A DNA stretch of 64,000 bases from NCBI RefSeq assembly GCF_042651565.1, contig NZ_JBHSDF010000003.1; one strand, written 5' to 3'. The notes beneath the pieces are model-generated. The model worked only from the letters and a program-made list of their open reading frames with translations. It ran no database searches and was not told the origin of the DNA. Source of the stretch: Salinispirillum marinum. GTDB taxonomy: Bacteria; Pseudomonadota; Gammaproteobacteria; Pseudomonadales; Natronospirillaceae. Shown here piece after piece: positions 52,410 to 61,092 of this stretch (positions are counted from its first letter, which is position 1; each line of letters opens with the position of its first letter). Made by a program: the position numbers and the translations under genes.

Positions 52410-53597
52410 ATGAGCCACGCCGTCTCTTACCGCGTGATGATCCTAGAAGATGACCCTTCAATGGCGGAATTGTTGGGCCATGTGGTGCGTCAACTATGGG
52501 CTGGTTCACGGGTGTCTACATTTTCTGATGTGCCGAGTGCGCTCAAGCACTGGTATGAACATAAAGCCGACTTGGTGTTGGTGGACTGGACTCTACCGGG
52601 CGAAAATGGCACGGCCTTTCTAGACGTTGTACACCGCGAAGCACCGCTTACACGCCGTGTCATGATCAGCGGAAACGTTGATAAGCAAGTGGTTATTGAG
52701 GCGCGCAAGGTTGGCGTTGACGGGTTTATCGCCAAGCCGTTTCAAATCCAAGACGTGATGCAGCGCCTAGCGGCCATCATGGCGGTGCCAAAATCATCGC
52801 TGACCGGTGATGCACTGCGCGAACCCCTCCCTGATTTTCTTCGACGAGAAATTCAACGTGGTCAGTTTGGTTTACCCGTAACCGGAAAACTTCGCCTGAA
52901 TGCAGACGGGTCGCAGCATGATCCTGCAGAAACACTGCAACTGTGGCGCCAGCACCCTGCGCCCCTAGCGCGCTTGATCGGAGCGGCCAATACCGGCGCT
53001 TATAATCTGGACGGGAGAGCCATAGAAAGCTTCACCGAGGCCGTAAAGTTGCTCGGATTTCAAACCGCGAATACCTTGATTCAGGGTTTGGCGATGCAAC
53101 CGGGCAGTGATATTCAGCATCCGCTGCTGCAAGACTTAGTGAAAGAATTTCTCAATGACAGCTTGCGCATAGCGGCAATTGCCACGCGGTTGGCGCGCGC
53201 TGCAGGTGCACCACCGGATCCTTGTATCAATGCGGCTATGTTGTTCCGCATGGGCGAGTTAGCGTGTTTGCAACTGATCCAGCGTTGGGTTACCGCTGGC
53301 GGAGAACCTGAAGAGGCAGAGTGTCGTCATGAACTCGCCAAACATGCGCCGGAAGTGGGTAATCTACTGAAAATGCAGTGGCGGTTACCGCTCAATCTTC
53401 GGGTGCGTGTCGGAGCCATGTACAGCTTACAACCCGGCACGGTAAAAGTAGACCGTATTATCATGCGCATCGCCGGATTGGTGCTCAGCCAAGGCGAGCG
53501 TAAGGAAATTCGTCGGCTGTTAGGGCGAATCGGATTTGACGGTGACCAAATCAATGCTTTTATGGACGAATGGTATCCGCCTGCCATGCGGGCTTAA
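52410..53597 (+). CDS. Response regulator with HDOD output domain
   Basis: A 395-residue two-domain protein. Residues 1-125 form a receiver with the acidic pair in LEDD, phospho-acceptor Asp59 (VDWTLPGENG), the conserved Ser in MISG and Lys in GFIAKPF. Residues about 165-375 form an HDOD domain (LARLIGAANTGAYNL, FQTANTLIQGLAM, AIATRLARAAG, AAMLFRMGELACLQL), a degenerate HD-like fold that lacks catalytic metal residues and usually acts through protein contacts. No kinase gene is adjacent. It lies 97 bases before the chemoreceptor gene, so a link to chemosensory output is possible. Confidence 0.9.
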   Translation: MSHAVSYRVMILEDDPSMAELLGHVVRQLWAGSRVSTFSDVPSALKHWYEHKADLVLVDWTLPGENGTAFLDVVHREAPLTRRVMISGNVDKQVVIEARKVGVDGFIAKPFQIQDVMQRLAAIMAVPKSSLTGDALREPLPDFLRREIQRGQFGLPVTGKLRLNADGSQHDPAETLQLWRQHPAPLARLIGAANTGAYNLDGRAIESFTEAVKLLGFQTANTLIQGLAMQPGSDIQHPLLQDLVKEFLNDSLRIAAIATRLARAAGAPPDPCINAAMLFRMGELACLQLIQRWVTAGGEPEEAECRHELAKHAPEVGNLLKMQWRLPLNLRVRVGAMYSLQPGTVKVDRIIMRIAGLVLSQGERKEIRRLLGRIGFDGDQINAFMDEWYPPAMRA

Positions 53598-53616
53598 AAC
53601 GTATTGCGCCTGCCTG

Positions 53617-53650
53617 TTGTCACATTTTTGCAAGTATTTGCCAGTAATCT
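53617..53650. promoter_or_regulatory. Weak Pho-box-like site before the chemoreceptor gene
   Basis: TTGTCAC-ATTT-TTGCAAG (53617-53634), followed after exactly 10 bases by TAATCT (53645-53650). This spacing equals that of the pst and arsR Pho boxes, but only 8 of the 14 repeat positions fit the consensus CTGTCAT. The -10-like TAATCT is good, so a promoter here is likely; PhoB control is tentative. Confidence 0.3.
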
Positions 53651-53693
53651 CCTGAGCGTCCGGTCAAGAGCCGTTTAGTCTTGGAGATCATCT

Positions 53694-55316
53694 ATGTTGT
53701 CGAACTTCCGAATCAGTACGCGTGTGTTATGGCTGGGCCTAATCCCCCTGTTTTGTGTCTTGGGCGTTCTGCTCGCCTCTTTTGTTGTGGTGAACCAGAA
53801 AGATACCTATTTCGACCGGCTGTATGATGATCATCTCGTCTTCCTAACAGACATCATGGCGGTACAGCGCAAAGTACAACAAGAAGGGGTATTTCATCTT
53901 CGGCAATACCGCACGGGCTGGGCCACCATGGCATCCACTGAAGAGCGCATGGCGGTGTTGTTAGAAGAAACGCAACAGCATTGGGCATCATTCATCGCGT
54001 TGCGCCCAACCACGGCAGACTACGCCGAACTGGATGATGCTTATGCGAAAGCGCTTGCACAATATGAACGCTGGTTAACCCCCGCGGGTACGGATGCTCT
54101 AGAAATCCGGATTTTGAACGAGTCTACGGTAACTCAGCAGACCGATGCGGTCATTAATGGTTTTGCGCAAACCATTGATGCTTTTATTGTGCAGCAACTA
54201 GCCGCAGCGACGGAGGTAAAAGCCGGAGCTGAAGCATTGACGCAACAAGTGCTGGCTGTTTACCTGTTCGGTGGCTCGGCCGTAGTGTTGATCATCAGCG
54301 CTCTTATCTATGCTATTCAACGTTCTGTTATCCGGCCTCTACGCGCCCTGCGTGACCTGTTGCTGCAGATGGAAAGCACGTCGGATTTGCGCTTACGTAT
54401 GCAAATTAAGGGGCGCAACGAATTTGTGGAAGCCGCCCAAGCATTCAATCATTTGATTACACACTTGCAGGACACCATTGCGGAGTTGGCGCAATCGGCC
54501 ACCTCACAGCAGGGCGAATCGGATGAGTTGAATGCGTTGTCGCAACAGGTCAGTGGTGGTACGACACGACAGGCGAATCAAATTGATCAAATCGCCACGG
54601 CGGTCGAGCAAATGAGTACGGCGATACAGCGCGTGGCGGAAGAAGCGGCTAAGGCCGCAGAGCGTAGCCAAGCGACCGGTAGGGCTTGCCAGGAAGGTGA
54701 AGCGACGGCACAACAAACCATGCGTGATATTGAAAGCTTGTCGGCCATGCTGGAGCAGACCAACCATGAAGTCGGCTTGTTGCAGCAAGATGCTCAGAAG
54801 ATCGGCCAAGTGCTCACCGTAATTCGTAGCATTTCAGAACAAACCAATCTTTTGGCATTGAATGCAGCCATAGAAGCAGCAAGGGCAGGAGATGCCGGCC
54901 GTGGTTTTGCAGTGGTAGCGGACCAAGTGCGTGCGCTATCGGCTGAAACCCATGCCGCAACGGATTCTATAAAAGTATTGACACAGGGGTTGCAGTCACA
55001 AGCGGATACGGTGGCACAGGCTATGACCGAAGGTCAGGTCAAATCACAGCACTGCGTGCAGTTGGCCCGCCACAGTGAACAAGCCTTTGCGCGTATTGCC
55101 GCAGAGATGCAAGAGGTGGTTCAAGCGTCACAGCATATTTCAGAGGCTACGCACGAACAACATGATGTGGCGGCCAGTATTACCGAGAATGTGCATCGCT
55201 TAAGTGATGATGTCACGGAAGTGTCACGCATTGCAGTGCGCTCGGCTACAGGGAGTCAAACAGTGCGCCATAAGGCTACATCTATGGTCGCAGCGGTGCA
55301 GGTTTTTGCTGCCTGA
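53694..55316 (+). CDS. Methyl-accepting chemotaxis protein
   Basis: A 540-residue transmembrane chemoreceptor. TM1 lies at about 12-33, a helical ligand-binding region of about 150 residues follows (four-helix-bundle-like, FDRLYDDHLVFLTDIM onward), then TM2 at about 187-207, HAMP at 208-262, and the cytoplasmic signalling domain. Its hairpin tip is very conserved (ISEQTNLLALNAAIEAARAG then DAGRGFAVVADQVRALS). No C-terminal CheB/CheR pentapeptide is seen. It lies immediately upstream of pstS with a weak Pho-box-like promoter, so phosphate taxis is conceivable; the ligand is not shown by the sequence. Confidence 0.93.
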   Translation: MLSNFRISTRVLWLGLIPLFCVLGVLLASFVVVNQKDTYFDRLYDDHLVFLTDIMAVQRKVQQEGVFHLRQYRTGWATMASTEERMAVLLEETQQHWASFIALRPTTADYAELDDAYAKALAQYERWLTPAGTDALEIRILNESTVTQQTDAVINGFAQTIDAFIVQQLAAATEVKAGAEALTQQVLAVYLFGGSAVVLIISALIYAIQRSVIRPLRALRDLLLQMESTSDLRLRMQIKGRNEFVEAAQAFNHLITHLQDTIAELAQSATSQQGESDELNALSQQVSGGTTRQANQIDQIATAVEQMSTAIQRVAEEAAKAAERSQATGRACQEGEATAQQTMRDIESLSAMLEQTNHEVGLLQQDAQKIGQVLTVIRSISEQTNLLALNAAIEAARAGDAGRGFAVVADQVRALSAETHAATDSIKVLTQGLQSQADTVAQAMTEGQVKSQHCVQLARHSEQAFARIAAEMQEVVQASQHISEATHEQHDVAASITENVHRLSDDVTEVSRIAVRSATGSQTVRHKATSMVAAVQVFAA

Positions 55317-55371
55317 TTGCGCAAGAGCGATGATTACATTTTGTTACAAAATTGGCGATACCCATCAACCT

Positions 55372-55405
55372 CTGTCACATCTGTGTCATAAACCTTGGGC
55401 ACACT
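55372..55405. promoter_or_regulatory. Pho box and -10 region of pstS
   Basis: CTGTCAC-ATCT-GTGTCAT (55372-55389) fits the 7-4-7 PhoB consensus at 12 of 14 repeat positions. A -10-like CACACT (55400-55405) follows after 10 bases. It lies 59 bases before the pstS ATG. PhoB should replace the -35 contact, so pstS is induced by phosphate starvation. Confidence 0.8.
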
Positions 55406-55448
55406 AGGCGGCGTTGGAAGACAACACATTCAATAAGAGGCTTTAGAG

Positions 55449-56468
55449 ATGAAACTTAACCAATTGACCAAAGTAGCGTTTACCGCTGCTGCTGCCCTCA
55501 CGTTGGCGGCTTCTGTACAAGCGCGTGACGTAATTCAAATTGCCGGTTCTTCAACCGTGTTGCCTTTCGCGTCTATTGCTGCGGAAGAGTTCGGCAACAA
55601 TTTTGCTCGCTTCCCGACACCGGTTGTTGGTTCTGGTGGTTCTTCTGGCGGTCTGCGTCAGTTCTGCCAAGGCGTCGGTGAAAACACCATCGATATCGCC
55701 AACGCTTCACGTCAAATTCGCCCGGGCGAAGTTGAAGCCTGTAAAGCGGCTGGCGTTAGCAGCATCATTGAAGTACGAATCGGCTATGACGGTATCGTCT
55801 TTGCTTCGCGCATCGACGCGAACGACTTCGCATTAGAGCCACGCCATGTATTTCTGGCACAAGCAGCTCAAGTGCCGCAAAACGGCCGCATGGTAGCCAA
55901 CCCTTACACGCGCTGGAACCAAATTGACCCTGCTTTGCCAAACCAAGAAATCACCTTGGCAATTCCTGCGTCAAACCATGGTACGCGTGAAGTGTATGAA
56001 GAGCGTGTAATTCTGGATGGCTGTGAAACGTTCCCAGAAGTGCAGGCGATGGATGACTCCGATGATTTCTGCTTGGCGATGCGTACTGACGGTCGTGTGA
56101 TTGAAATCGCCGGTGACTACACCGAAACTCTGGCGCGTTTGGATGCCAACCGTGATGCGATCGGTGTGTTCGGTTTGAGCTTCTATGAAAGCAACCGTGA
56201 CCGCATCAAAGTAGCTACCGTATCCGGTGTCACACCTTCCGTAGATACTATTTTGGATGGCGAATATCCTGTATCACGTCCTCTGTTCTTCTACGTAAAA
56301 GGCGATCATATCGGTGTGATTCCTGGTCTGGAAGAGTACGCGAGCTTCTTTATCTCTGAAGGCAATGCCGGTTTTGGTAGCCCGCTGGAAGCTGCTGGCT
56401 TGATTCCACTGGCTGATGACGAGCGCGAAACCATTCTGCGTAACATCCGTAACCGCACGTCTCTGTAA
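55449..56468 (+). CDS. pstS: Periplasmic phosphate-binding protein
   Basis: Substrate-binding protein of the Pst ABC importer, 339 residues. It has a signal peptide cleaved near VQAR (residues about 1-26), then the phosphate-binding start IQIAGSSTVLPF, GSGGSSGGLRQFCQG, and IANASRQIRPGE, which line the ligand site. It belongs to the marine PstS/PtxB-like group and not to E. coli-like PstS. A strong terminator follows, after which pstC has its own promoter, so the binding protein can be made in excess over the permease. AAGAGGC serves as ribosome-binding site. Confidence 0.94.
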   Translation: MKLNQLTKVAFTAAAALTLAASVQARDVIQIAGSSTVLPFASIAAEEFGNNFARFPTPVVGSGGSSGGLRQFCQGVGENTIDIANASRQIRPGEVEACKAAGVSSIIEVRIGYDGIVFASRIDANDFALEPRHVFLAQAAQVPQNGRMVANPYTRWNQIDPALPNQEITLAIPASNHGTREVYEERVILDGCETFPEVQAMDDSDDFCLAMRTDGRVIEIAGDYTETLARLDANRDAIGVFGLSFYESNRDRIKVATVSGVTPSVDTILDGEYPVSRPLFFYVKGDHIGVIPGLEEYASFFISEGNAGFGSPLEAAGLIPLADDERETILRNIRNRTSL

Positions 56469-56488
56469 CAAACAGGGGGCAATGTGGT

Positions 56489-56514
56489 AAAAAGGCTGCT
56501 TCGGCAGCCTTTTT
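56489..56514. terminator. Intrinsic terminator between pstS and pstC
   Basis: AAAAAGGCTGC (56489-56499) pairs with GCAGCCTTTTT (56504-56514) around a TTCG tetraloop; the right arm ends in a T-run. It lies 21 bases after the pstS stop. It should stop most pstS transcripts and works on either strand. Confidence 0.9.
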
Positions 56515-56517
56515 AGT

Positions 56518-56551
56518 TTGTAACAATATTGTCATATTGGCTTGATAGGCT
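56518..56551. promoter_or_regulatory. Second Pho box and -10, for pstCAB-phoU
   Basis: TTGTAAC-AATA-TTGTCAT (56518-56535), a 7-4-7 Pho box fitting the consensus at 10 of 14 repeat positions, then 10 bases and TAGGCT (56546-56551, TAnnnT). It lies just past the pstS terminator and 66 bases before pstC. It gives the permease genes an independent PhoB-controlled promoter. Confidence 0.7.
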
Positions 56552-56601
56552 AGCTGCGTTCGTACGGTTACCCTAGCCGACTAAGGGTTAATGGAGCTTG
56601 C

Positions 56602-57972
56602 ATGAGTAATATTTCTTTAATGGTGTTGTTGCTGGTGGTGATGGCGATTGCCTATCAGGCTGGTATGGTGCGTAGCCGTAAAGTAGGGCAAGCAGCGTCC
56701 GTTCGTATGCACTCTCGCTCACATCATTACGGAATGTATGTGGGTCTTTGGGCCGTAGTGCCGGCCTTTCTGGTTTTTGTTTTCTGGCGATGGTTATCTC
56801 CATCCCTGATTGAGCAGATGGTGTTGGCGGAGATTCAGCAATTCCTGGCTCCGGACGCACAAATAAATGCCGTGTTGCGCCGCATCAGTAACTTGGCATC
56901 TGAATTCAGCTCGTCCGCAGATGCTGAAGCGTGGGAGGTCCAAGCGGCGGCCTACCTAAAAAATCTGCAGCAACTCAGCAACACCTTGATGGTTGCACTG
57001 ATGGCGGCGTTGGCTGCACTCGGTATTGCGTACAGCTACCGTTCTATTTCACCGTTGCAGCGGGCGCGCAACAAGATCGAGCAGTTTGTGCAGGTGGTGC
57101 TTGCGCTGAGTTCAGCCGTTGCGATCCTGACGACCATTGGCATTGTCATGTCCATGGTTGGCGAGACATTAAACTTCTTCAGTTTCATACGTCCTGTCGA
57201 TTTCTTTTTCGGAACGACATGGAACCCGCGGTTCAGCACCACAGGCTCGGAGGGGCAAGGCGCTTTCGGGCTGTTGCCACTGTTGGGTGGTACGATGTTA
57301 ATTGCGGGCATTGCCCTGTTGGTGGCCATACCACTCGGGTTGCTGGCCGCCATTTATCTTGCGGAATACGCCTCGCCGCGCCTGCGCAATATTGCCAAAC
57401 CTATTATCGAGGTGTTGGCGGGTATTCCGACCATTGTGTATGGCTTCTTTGCCCTGGTGACGGTGGGACCGTTTTTATCTGAGTTTGGTGAACTGCTAGG
57501 CTTAGACATTCGCGCTACTTCGGCACTGACGGCCGGTGTGGTCATGGGTATCATGATCATCCCCTTTATCTCGTCGCTGTCGGACGACATCATCACTCAG
57601 GTACCCAAGTCACTGCGTGATGGCTCGCTTGGCTTAGGTTCCACCAAGTCTGAAACCATCCGTAAAGTGGTACTGCCAGCGGCCTTGCCCGGCATCGTGG
57701 GCGCGATTCTGTTGGCGGGTAGTCGCGCCATCGGTGAAACCATGATTGTGGTATTAGCAGCGGGAAATAGCCCGGTACTGACGGCTAATCCCTTCGATGC
57801 AGTCTCTACCGTGACGGTAACCATCGTGAATCAGTTGACGGGCGATAATGACTTCTCCAGCCCGCAATCACTGGTCGCCTTTGCGCTGGGGTTGACCCTC
57901 TTTGTGATCACCTTGCTGCTTAATGTGGTGGCCTTGATGATCGTTCGCAAATACCGGGAACAATACGAGTAA
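56602..57972 (+). CDS. pstC: Phosphate ABC transporter permease PstC
   Basis: First membrane subunit of the Pst importer. The 456 residues exceed the E. coli protein by over 130, owing to an N-terminal extension with two additional helices and a large loop, as in other marine gammaproteobacteria. The permease domain (about 235-450) has IYLAEYASPRLRN, the coupling-helix EAA-like motif LRDGSLGLGSTKSETIRKVVLPAALPGI, and AIGETMIVVLAAGN. It ends 3 bases before pstA, so the two are coupled. Phosphate passes through the PstC-PstA pore. Confidence 0.95.
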   Translation: MSNISLMVLLLVVMAIAYQAGMVRSRKVGQAASVRMHSRSHHYGMYVGLWAVVPAFLVFVFWRWLSPSLIEQMVLAEIQQFLAPDAQINAVLRRISNLASEFSSSADAEAWEVQAAAYLKNLQQLSNTLMVALMAALAALGIAYSYRSISPLQRARNKIEQFVQVVLALSSAVAILTTIGIVMSMVGETLNFFSFIRPVDFFFGTTWNPRFSTTGSEGQGAFGLLPLLGGTMLIAGIALLVAIPLGLLAAIYLAEYASPRLRNIAKPIIEVLAGIPTIVYGFFALVTVGPFLSEFGELLGLDIRATSALTAGVVMGIMIIPFISSLSDDIITQVPKSLRDGSLGLGSTKSETIRKVVLPAALPGIVGAILLAGSRAIGETMIVVLAAGNSPVLTANPFDAVSTVTVTIVNQLTGDNDFSSPQSLVAFALGLTLFVITLLLNVVALMIVRKYREQYE

Positions 57973-57975
57973 TTT

Positions 57976-59361
57976 ATGACCAATACATTCATTGATAACG
58001 ACAGTCCGCGGATCGAGCCTCAAGATCAAGAACTGGTGCGCAGTCGTGTTGCGGCGTCATTACAGCGTCGCCACCGCCAGGAAAAAGTCTTTAAGTCGAT
58101 TGGGTTGATTGCCGTGCTGATCAGCTTGATGCTGGTGGGCTTGTTGTTCGTTAATATATTTTCGAAAGGGCTCCCGGCGTTTTTTCAAACGAGCATCACG
58201 GTTGACGTATATTTTGACCCGGAGATCATTGATATCAGTCCAAAGCCAGTGCGTGAAGACGGTGAGGCCACGGCAGATTTTCGTGATCGTATGCTGGATT
58301 GGGAAACTGAAGTCGGCATGGCGAACTTCAGTCGCGTTCTTACCAATGCTTTAACGCCGGTTTTACCAGGTTCGGAGCAACGCTCCAATCAACGTCACGT
58401 GTTGCGTATGGTGACCTCAGGTGAGCGTTTCGCTTTACGTCAGATGGTTATTGATGACCCCAGCATTATCGGTCAAACGCAGCGCTTGAACCTTTTGACA
58501 GACGCGAATATTGATGTCTGGTTAAAAGGCAACATAGACCGTTCATTGCCTGACTCGCAACAGCAATTGCACCCCGTCGTGCGTGCATGGGCCGATGAGC
58601 TTTATGCCAGCGGCGTGATTAAAAACCGTTTCAGTTGGGCGTTGTTTATGAACGCTGATTCACGCAGTTCGTTGGCGTCGGCCGGTCTAGCGGGAGCTTT
58701 CATGGGCTCTTTGTACATGATGCTGATTGTTATCGTATTGGCGGTGCCGATGGGCGTTGCAGCGGCGATTTATTTGGAAGAGTTTGCGCCGAGAAATCGC
58801 ATCACAGATCTGATTGAAGTCAACATCAATAACCTGGCTGCAGTGCCATCGATTGTGTTTGGTTTGTTGGGTGCTGCGGTGTTCATCGGATGGTTCAATC
58901 TGCCCATCTCGGCACCGGTTGTGGGTGGTTTGGTGTTGTCGCTGATGACCTTGCCAACGGTGATCATTGCAACCCGTTCAACGTTGAAAGCCATTCCTCC
59001 ATCTATTCGGCAGGCTGCGTTGGGGCTGGGTGCCTCAAAAGTACAAACGGTGTTTCACCATGTACTACCGTTAGCGATACCCGGCATTCTCACGGCCTCA
59101 ATTCTAGGTGTAGCGCAGGCGTTGGGTGAAGCGGCCCCGTTATTGTTGATTGGCATGAAGTCATTTGTGGCCGCTGTGCCATCCTCTCCCTTTGAGCAAT
59201 CAACCGCATTGCCGGTACAGATCTTTCTTTGGCAAGGCAATGAGCTGCGTAACTTCTTTGAAGCGAGAACGTCTGCCGCGATCATTGTTTTGTTGTGCTT
59301 GATGATCACGCTGAATGGCACAGCCATTTGGTTGCGCAAAAAATTCGAAACACGGTGGTAA
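57976..59361 (+). CDS. pstA: Phosphate ABC transporter permease PstA
   Basis: Second membrane subunit of the Pst importer, 461 residues. After an N-terminal helix (about 42-65), a long periplasmic region of about 160 residues follows (FQTSITVDVYFDPEIID to ADELYASGVIKNRF), absent from E. coli PstA. The permease domain has GVAAAIYLEEFAPRNR, VFGLLGAAVFIGWFNLPIS, the coupling motif IPPSIRQAALGLGASKVQTVFHHVLPLAIPGI and GEAAPLLLIGMK. It pairs with PstC, whose similar extension suggests the two have co-evolved. A 5-base gap separates it from pstB. Confidence 0.95.
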   Translation: MTNTFIDNDSPRIEPQDQELVRSRVAASLQRRHRQEKVFKSIGLIAVLISLMLVGLLFVNIFSKGLPAFFQTSITVDVYFDPEIIDISPKPVREDGEATADFRDRMLDWETEVGMANFSRVLTNALTPVLPGSEQRSNQRHVLRMVTSGERFALRQMVIDDPSIIGQTQRLNLLTDANIDVWLKGNIDRSLPDSQQQLHPVVRAWADELYASGVIKNRFSWALFMNADSRSSLASAGLAGAFMGSLYMMLIVIVLAVPMGVAAAIYLEEFAPRNRITDLIEVNINNLAAVPSIVFGLLGAAVFIGWFNLPISAPVVGGLVLSLMTLPTVIIATRSTLKAIPPSIRQAALGLGASKVQTVFHHVLPLAIPGILTASILGVAQALGEAAPLLLIGMKSFVAAVPSSPFEQSTALPVQIFLWQGNELRNFFEARTSAAIIVLLCLMITLNGTAIWLRKKFETRW

Positions 59362-59366
59362 ATACT

Positions 59367-60215
59367 ATGTTTGATCTGGACAATAGCCGTACACAAACGA
59401 ATACGCAAAGCGGAGTAGGTGCAACCATGTCGACCCCACAGGCCAATACGGCTGAGCGCGAATTGACGCTGAAGGCTGAAAACGTCAAGGTTTTTTATGG
59501 CGAAACTGAGGCCGTTAAAGGCATCGATATGGACGTCTACAAAAATGAAGTTGTGGCTTTTATCGGACCTTCCGGTTGCGGTAAGTCGACCTTTCTGCGT
59601 TGCTTCAATCGCATGAATGACACCATTGATGGTTGCCGAGTAACCGGCAAAATCGCCTTGGACGGAAAGGATATTCATGATGCATCGCTCGACGTGGTGC
59701 AGTTGCGTGCGCAAGTTGGCATGGTGTTTCAAAAGCCCAATCCATTTCCAAAGTCCATTTATGAAAATATCGCTTATGGGCCTCGTTTGCATGGGCTGGC
59801 AACGCGTAAGGCCGAGCTGGACCACATTGTTGAATCCAGTCTGCGTCGAGCCGGGTTATGGGAAGAAGTAAAAGACCGGCTGGATCAGCCGGGTACCGGG
59901 TTATCCGGTGGTCAGCAGCAGCGTTTGTGCATTGCTCGTACCATTGCCGTAAGTCCGGAAGTGATTCTAATGGATGAGCCCTGTTCGGCGCTGGATCCCA
60001 TTGCCACGTATATCGTGGAAGAGTTGATTGCGGAGCTGAAGAATAATTTCACCATCGTGATGGTGACGCACAACATGCAACAGGCGGCGCGGGTGTCCGA
60101 CCGCACGGCCTTCTTCCACTTAGGCGAGTTGATCGAATTTGCGGTGACCGACGACTTGTTCACCAACCCGCAGCAAAAACGTACCGAAGACTACATTTCA
60201 GGTCGTTATGGTTGA
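59367..60215 (+). CDS. pstB: Phosphate ABC transporter ATPase PstB
   Basis: ATPase subunit of the Pst importer, 282 residues from the ATG at 59367 (a shorter start at 59427 would give 262, close to the E. coli length). Walker A is GPSGCGKSTFLR, the signature LSGGQQQRLCIAR, Walker B VILMDEPCSALDP, and the H-loop VMVTHNMQQAA. The extra N-terminus is rich in Asn, Thr and Gln and is not part of the fold. With PhoU it also helps hold the phosphate sensor kinase in its inactive state. Confidence 0.95.
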   Translation: MFDLDNSRTQTNTQSGVGATMSTPQANTAERELTLKAENVKVFYGETEAVKGIDMDVYKNEVVAFIGPSGCGKSTFLRCFNRMNDTIDGCRVTGKIALDGKDIHDASLDVVQLRAQVGMVFQKPNPFPKSIYENIAYGPRLHGLATRKAELDHIVESSLRRAGLWEEVKDRLDQPGTGLSGGQQQRLCIARTIAVSPEVILMDEPCSALDPIATYIVEELIAELKNNFTIVMVTHNMQQAARVSDRTAFFHLGELIEFAVTDDLFTNPQQKRTEDYISGRYG

Positions 60216-60267
60216 TTAACGGGCGTTATCGGCATGATTGACTTTGAACGCCACGAGGAGAAGCGCA

Positions 60268-60987
60268 ATGGATAAAATGAATTTAGATAGACACATTTCG
60301 TCGCAGTTTAATGATGAGCTTGAAAGCGTACGCAGCCAGTTGATGGAAATGGGTGGCTTGGTGGAAATGCAAGTGCGCGATGCCTTGCAAGCGGCGGTTA
60401 ATTCGGATTCAGCGCTGGCCAGTAAGGTCTTAACCTCCGATGTTAAAATCAATAATCTGGAAATGACGATTGATGCTGAGGTAACGCGTATCATCGCCAA
60501 GCGTCAACCAACAGCCGGTGATTTGCGTTTGATGCTGGTGGCGATGAAAGCGATTGGTGACTTGGAACGTATCGGGGACGAAGCACAGCGTATCGCGCGT
60601 GTTGCGCTGGAGTCGTTCAGTAATTCGCAGCAGCAGGACTTACTGGGTAACGTTGATAACCTGGGCAAGCATGTGTTGAGTGTGTTGACGGACTCATTGG
60701 ATGCTTTGGCCCGCATGGATATGGAAGCTGCGGTGCGGATTCACCAAGAAGACAAAAAGATTGATCGTGAATATGAAGCATTGTTGCGTCTTTTGATGAC
60801 TTACATGATGGAAGATTCGCGTTCTATCCCTAAAATACTGAATGTCATGTGGGCGGTGCGTTCCTTAGAGCGAATTGGTGATCGTTGCCAGAATTTGTTG
60901 GAATACATTATGTACATGGTCAAGGGTAAGGATATGCGGCACACTGACCCGGACACCATTGAGGAAAAATTGCACGCCAAGAAATAG
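60268..60987 (+). CDS. phoU: Phosphate-signalling regulator PhoU
   Basis: Two-domain, all-helical protein linking Pst activity to the PhoR kinase and limiting phosphate uptake. The 239 residues hold two PhoU repeats, each with the metal-binding ERIGD motif (MKAIGDLERIGDEAQRIARV and AVRSLERIGDRCQNLLEYI). The ATG at 60268 follows GAGGAG. It is last in the pst operon and is followed by a terminator, but the arsenate genes on the same strand come right after. Confidence 0.96.
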   Translation: MDKMNLDRHISSQFNDELESVRSQLMEMGGLVEMQVRDALQAAVNSDSALASKVLTSDVKINNLEMTIDAEVTRIIAKRQPTAGDLRLMLVAMKAIGDLERIGDEAQRIARVALESFSNSQQQDLLGNVDNLGKHVLSVLTDSLDALARMDMEAAVRIHQEDKKIDREYEALLRLLMTYMMEDSRSIPKILNVMWAVRSLERIGDRCQNLLEYIMYMVKGKDMRHTDPDTIEEKLHAKK

Positions 60988-61002
60988 AGCATCACACCTT
61001 AG

Positions 61003-61025
61003 CCCGGCAATCGCCGGGTTTTTTT
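61003..61025 (+). terminator. Intrinsic terminator after phoU
   Basis: CCCGGC (61003-61008), loop AATC, GCCGGG (61013-61018) and TTTTTTT. It separates the pst operon from the arsenate operon, so the latter needs its own promoter. Confidence 0.9.
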
Positions 61026-61042
61026 ATGTGTTGTTAAAAAAC

Positions 61043-61085
61043 ACATATGCCTTGTCATATATATGTCATAACGCATATGTATAGT
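61043..61085 (+). promoter_or_regulatory. Composite promoter of the arsenate operon: Pho box, ArsR dyad, -10
   Basis: A Pho box TTGTCAT-ATAT-ATGTCAT (61052-61069) fits the consensus at 12 of 14 repeat positions. Ten bases later lies TATAGT (61080-61085), a good -10. An 8-base inverted repeat, ACATATGC (61043-61050) and GCATATGT (61073-61080), spans both and is a candidate ArsR operator; a central CATATATATG palindrome lies at 61056-61065. The predicted start of transcription is at about 61092, next to the ATG at 61093, so the mRNA may be leaderless. Confidence 0.65.
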
Positions 61086-61092
61086 TTCCCTC

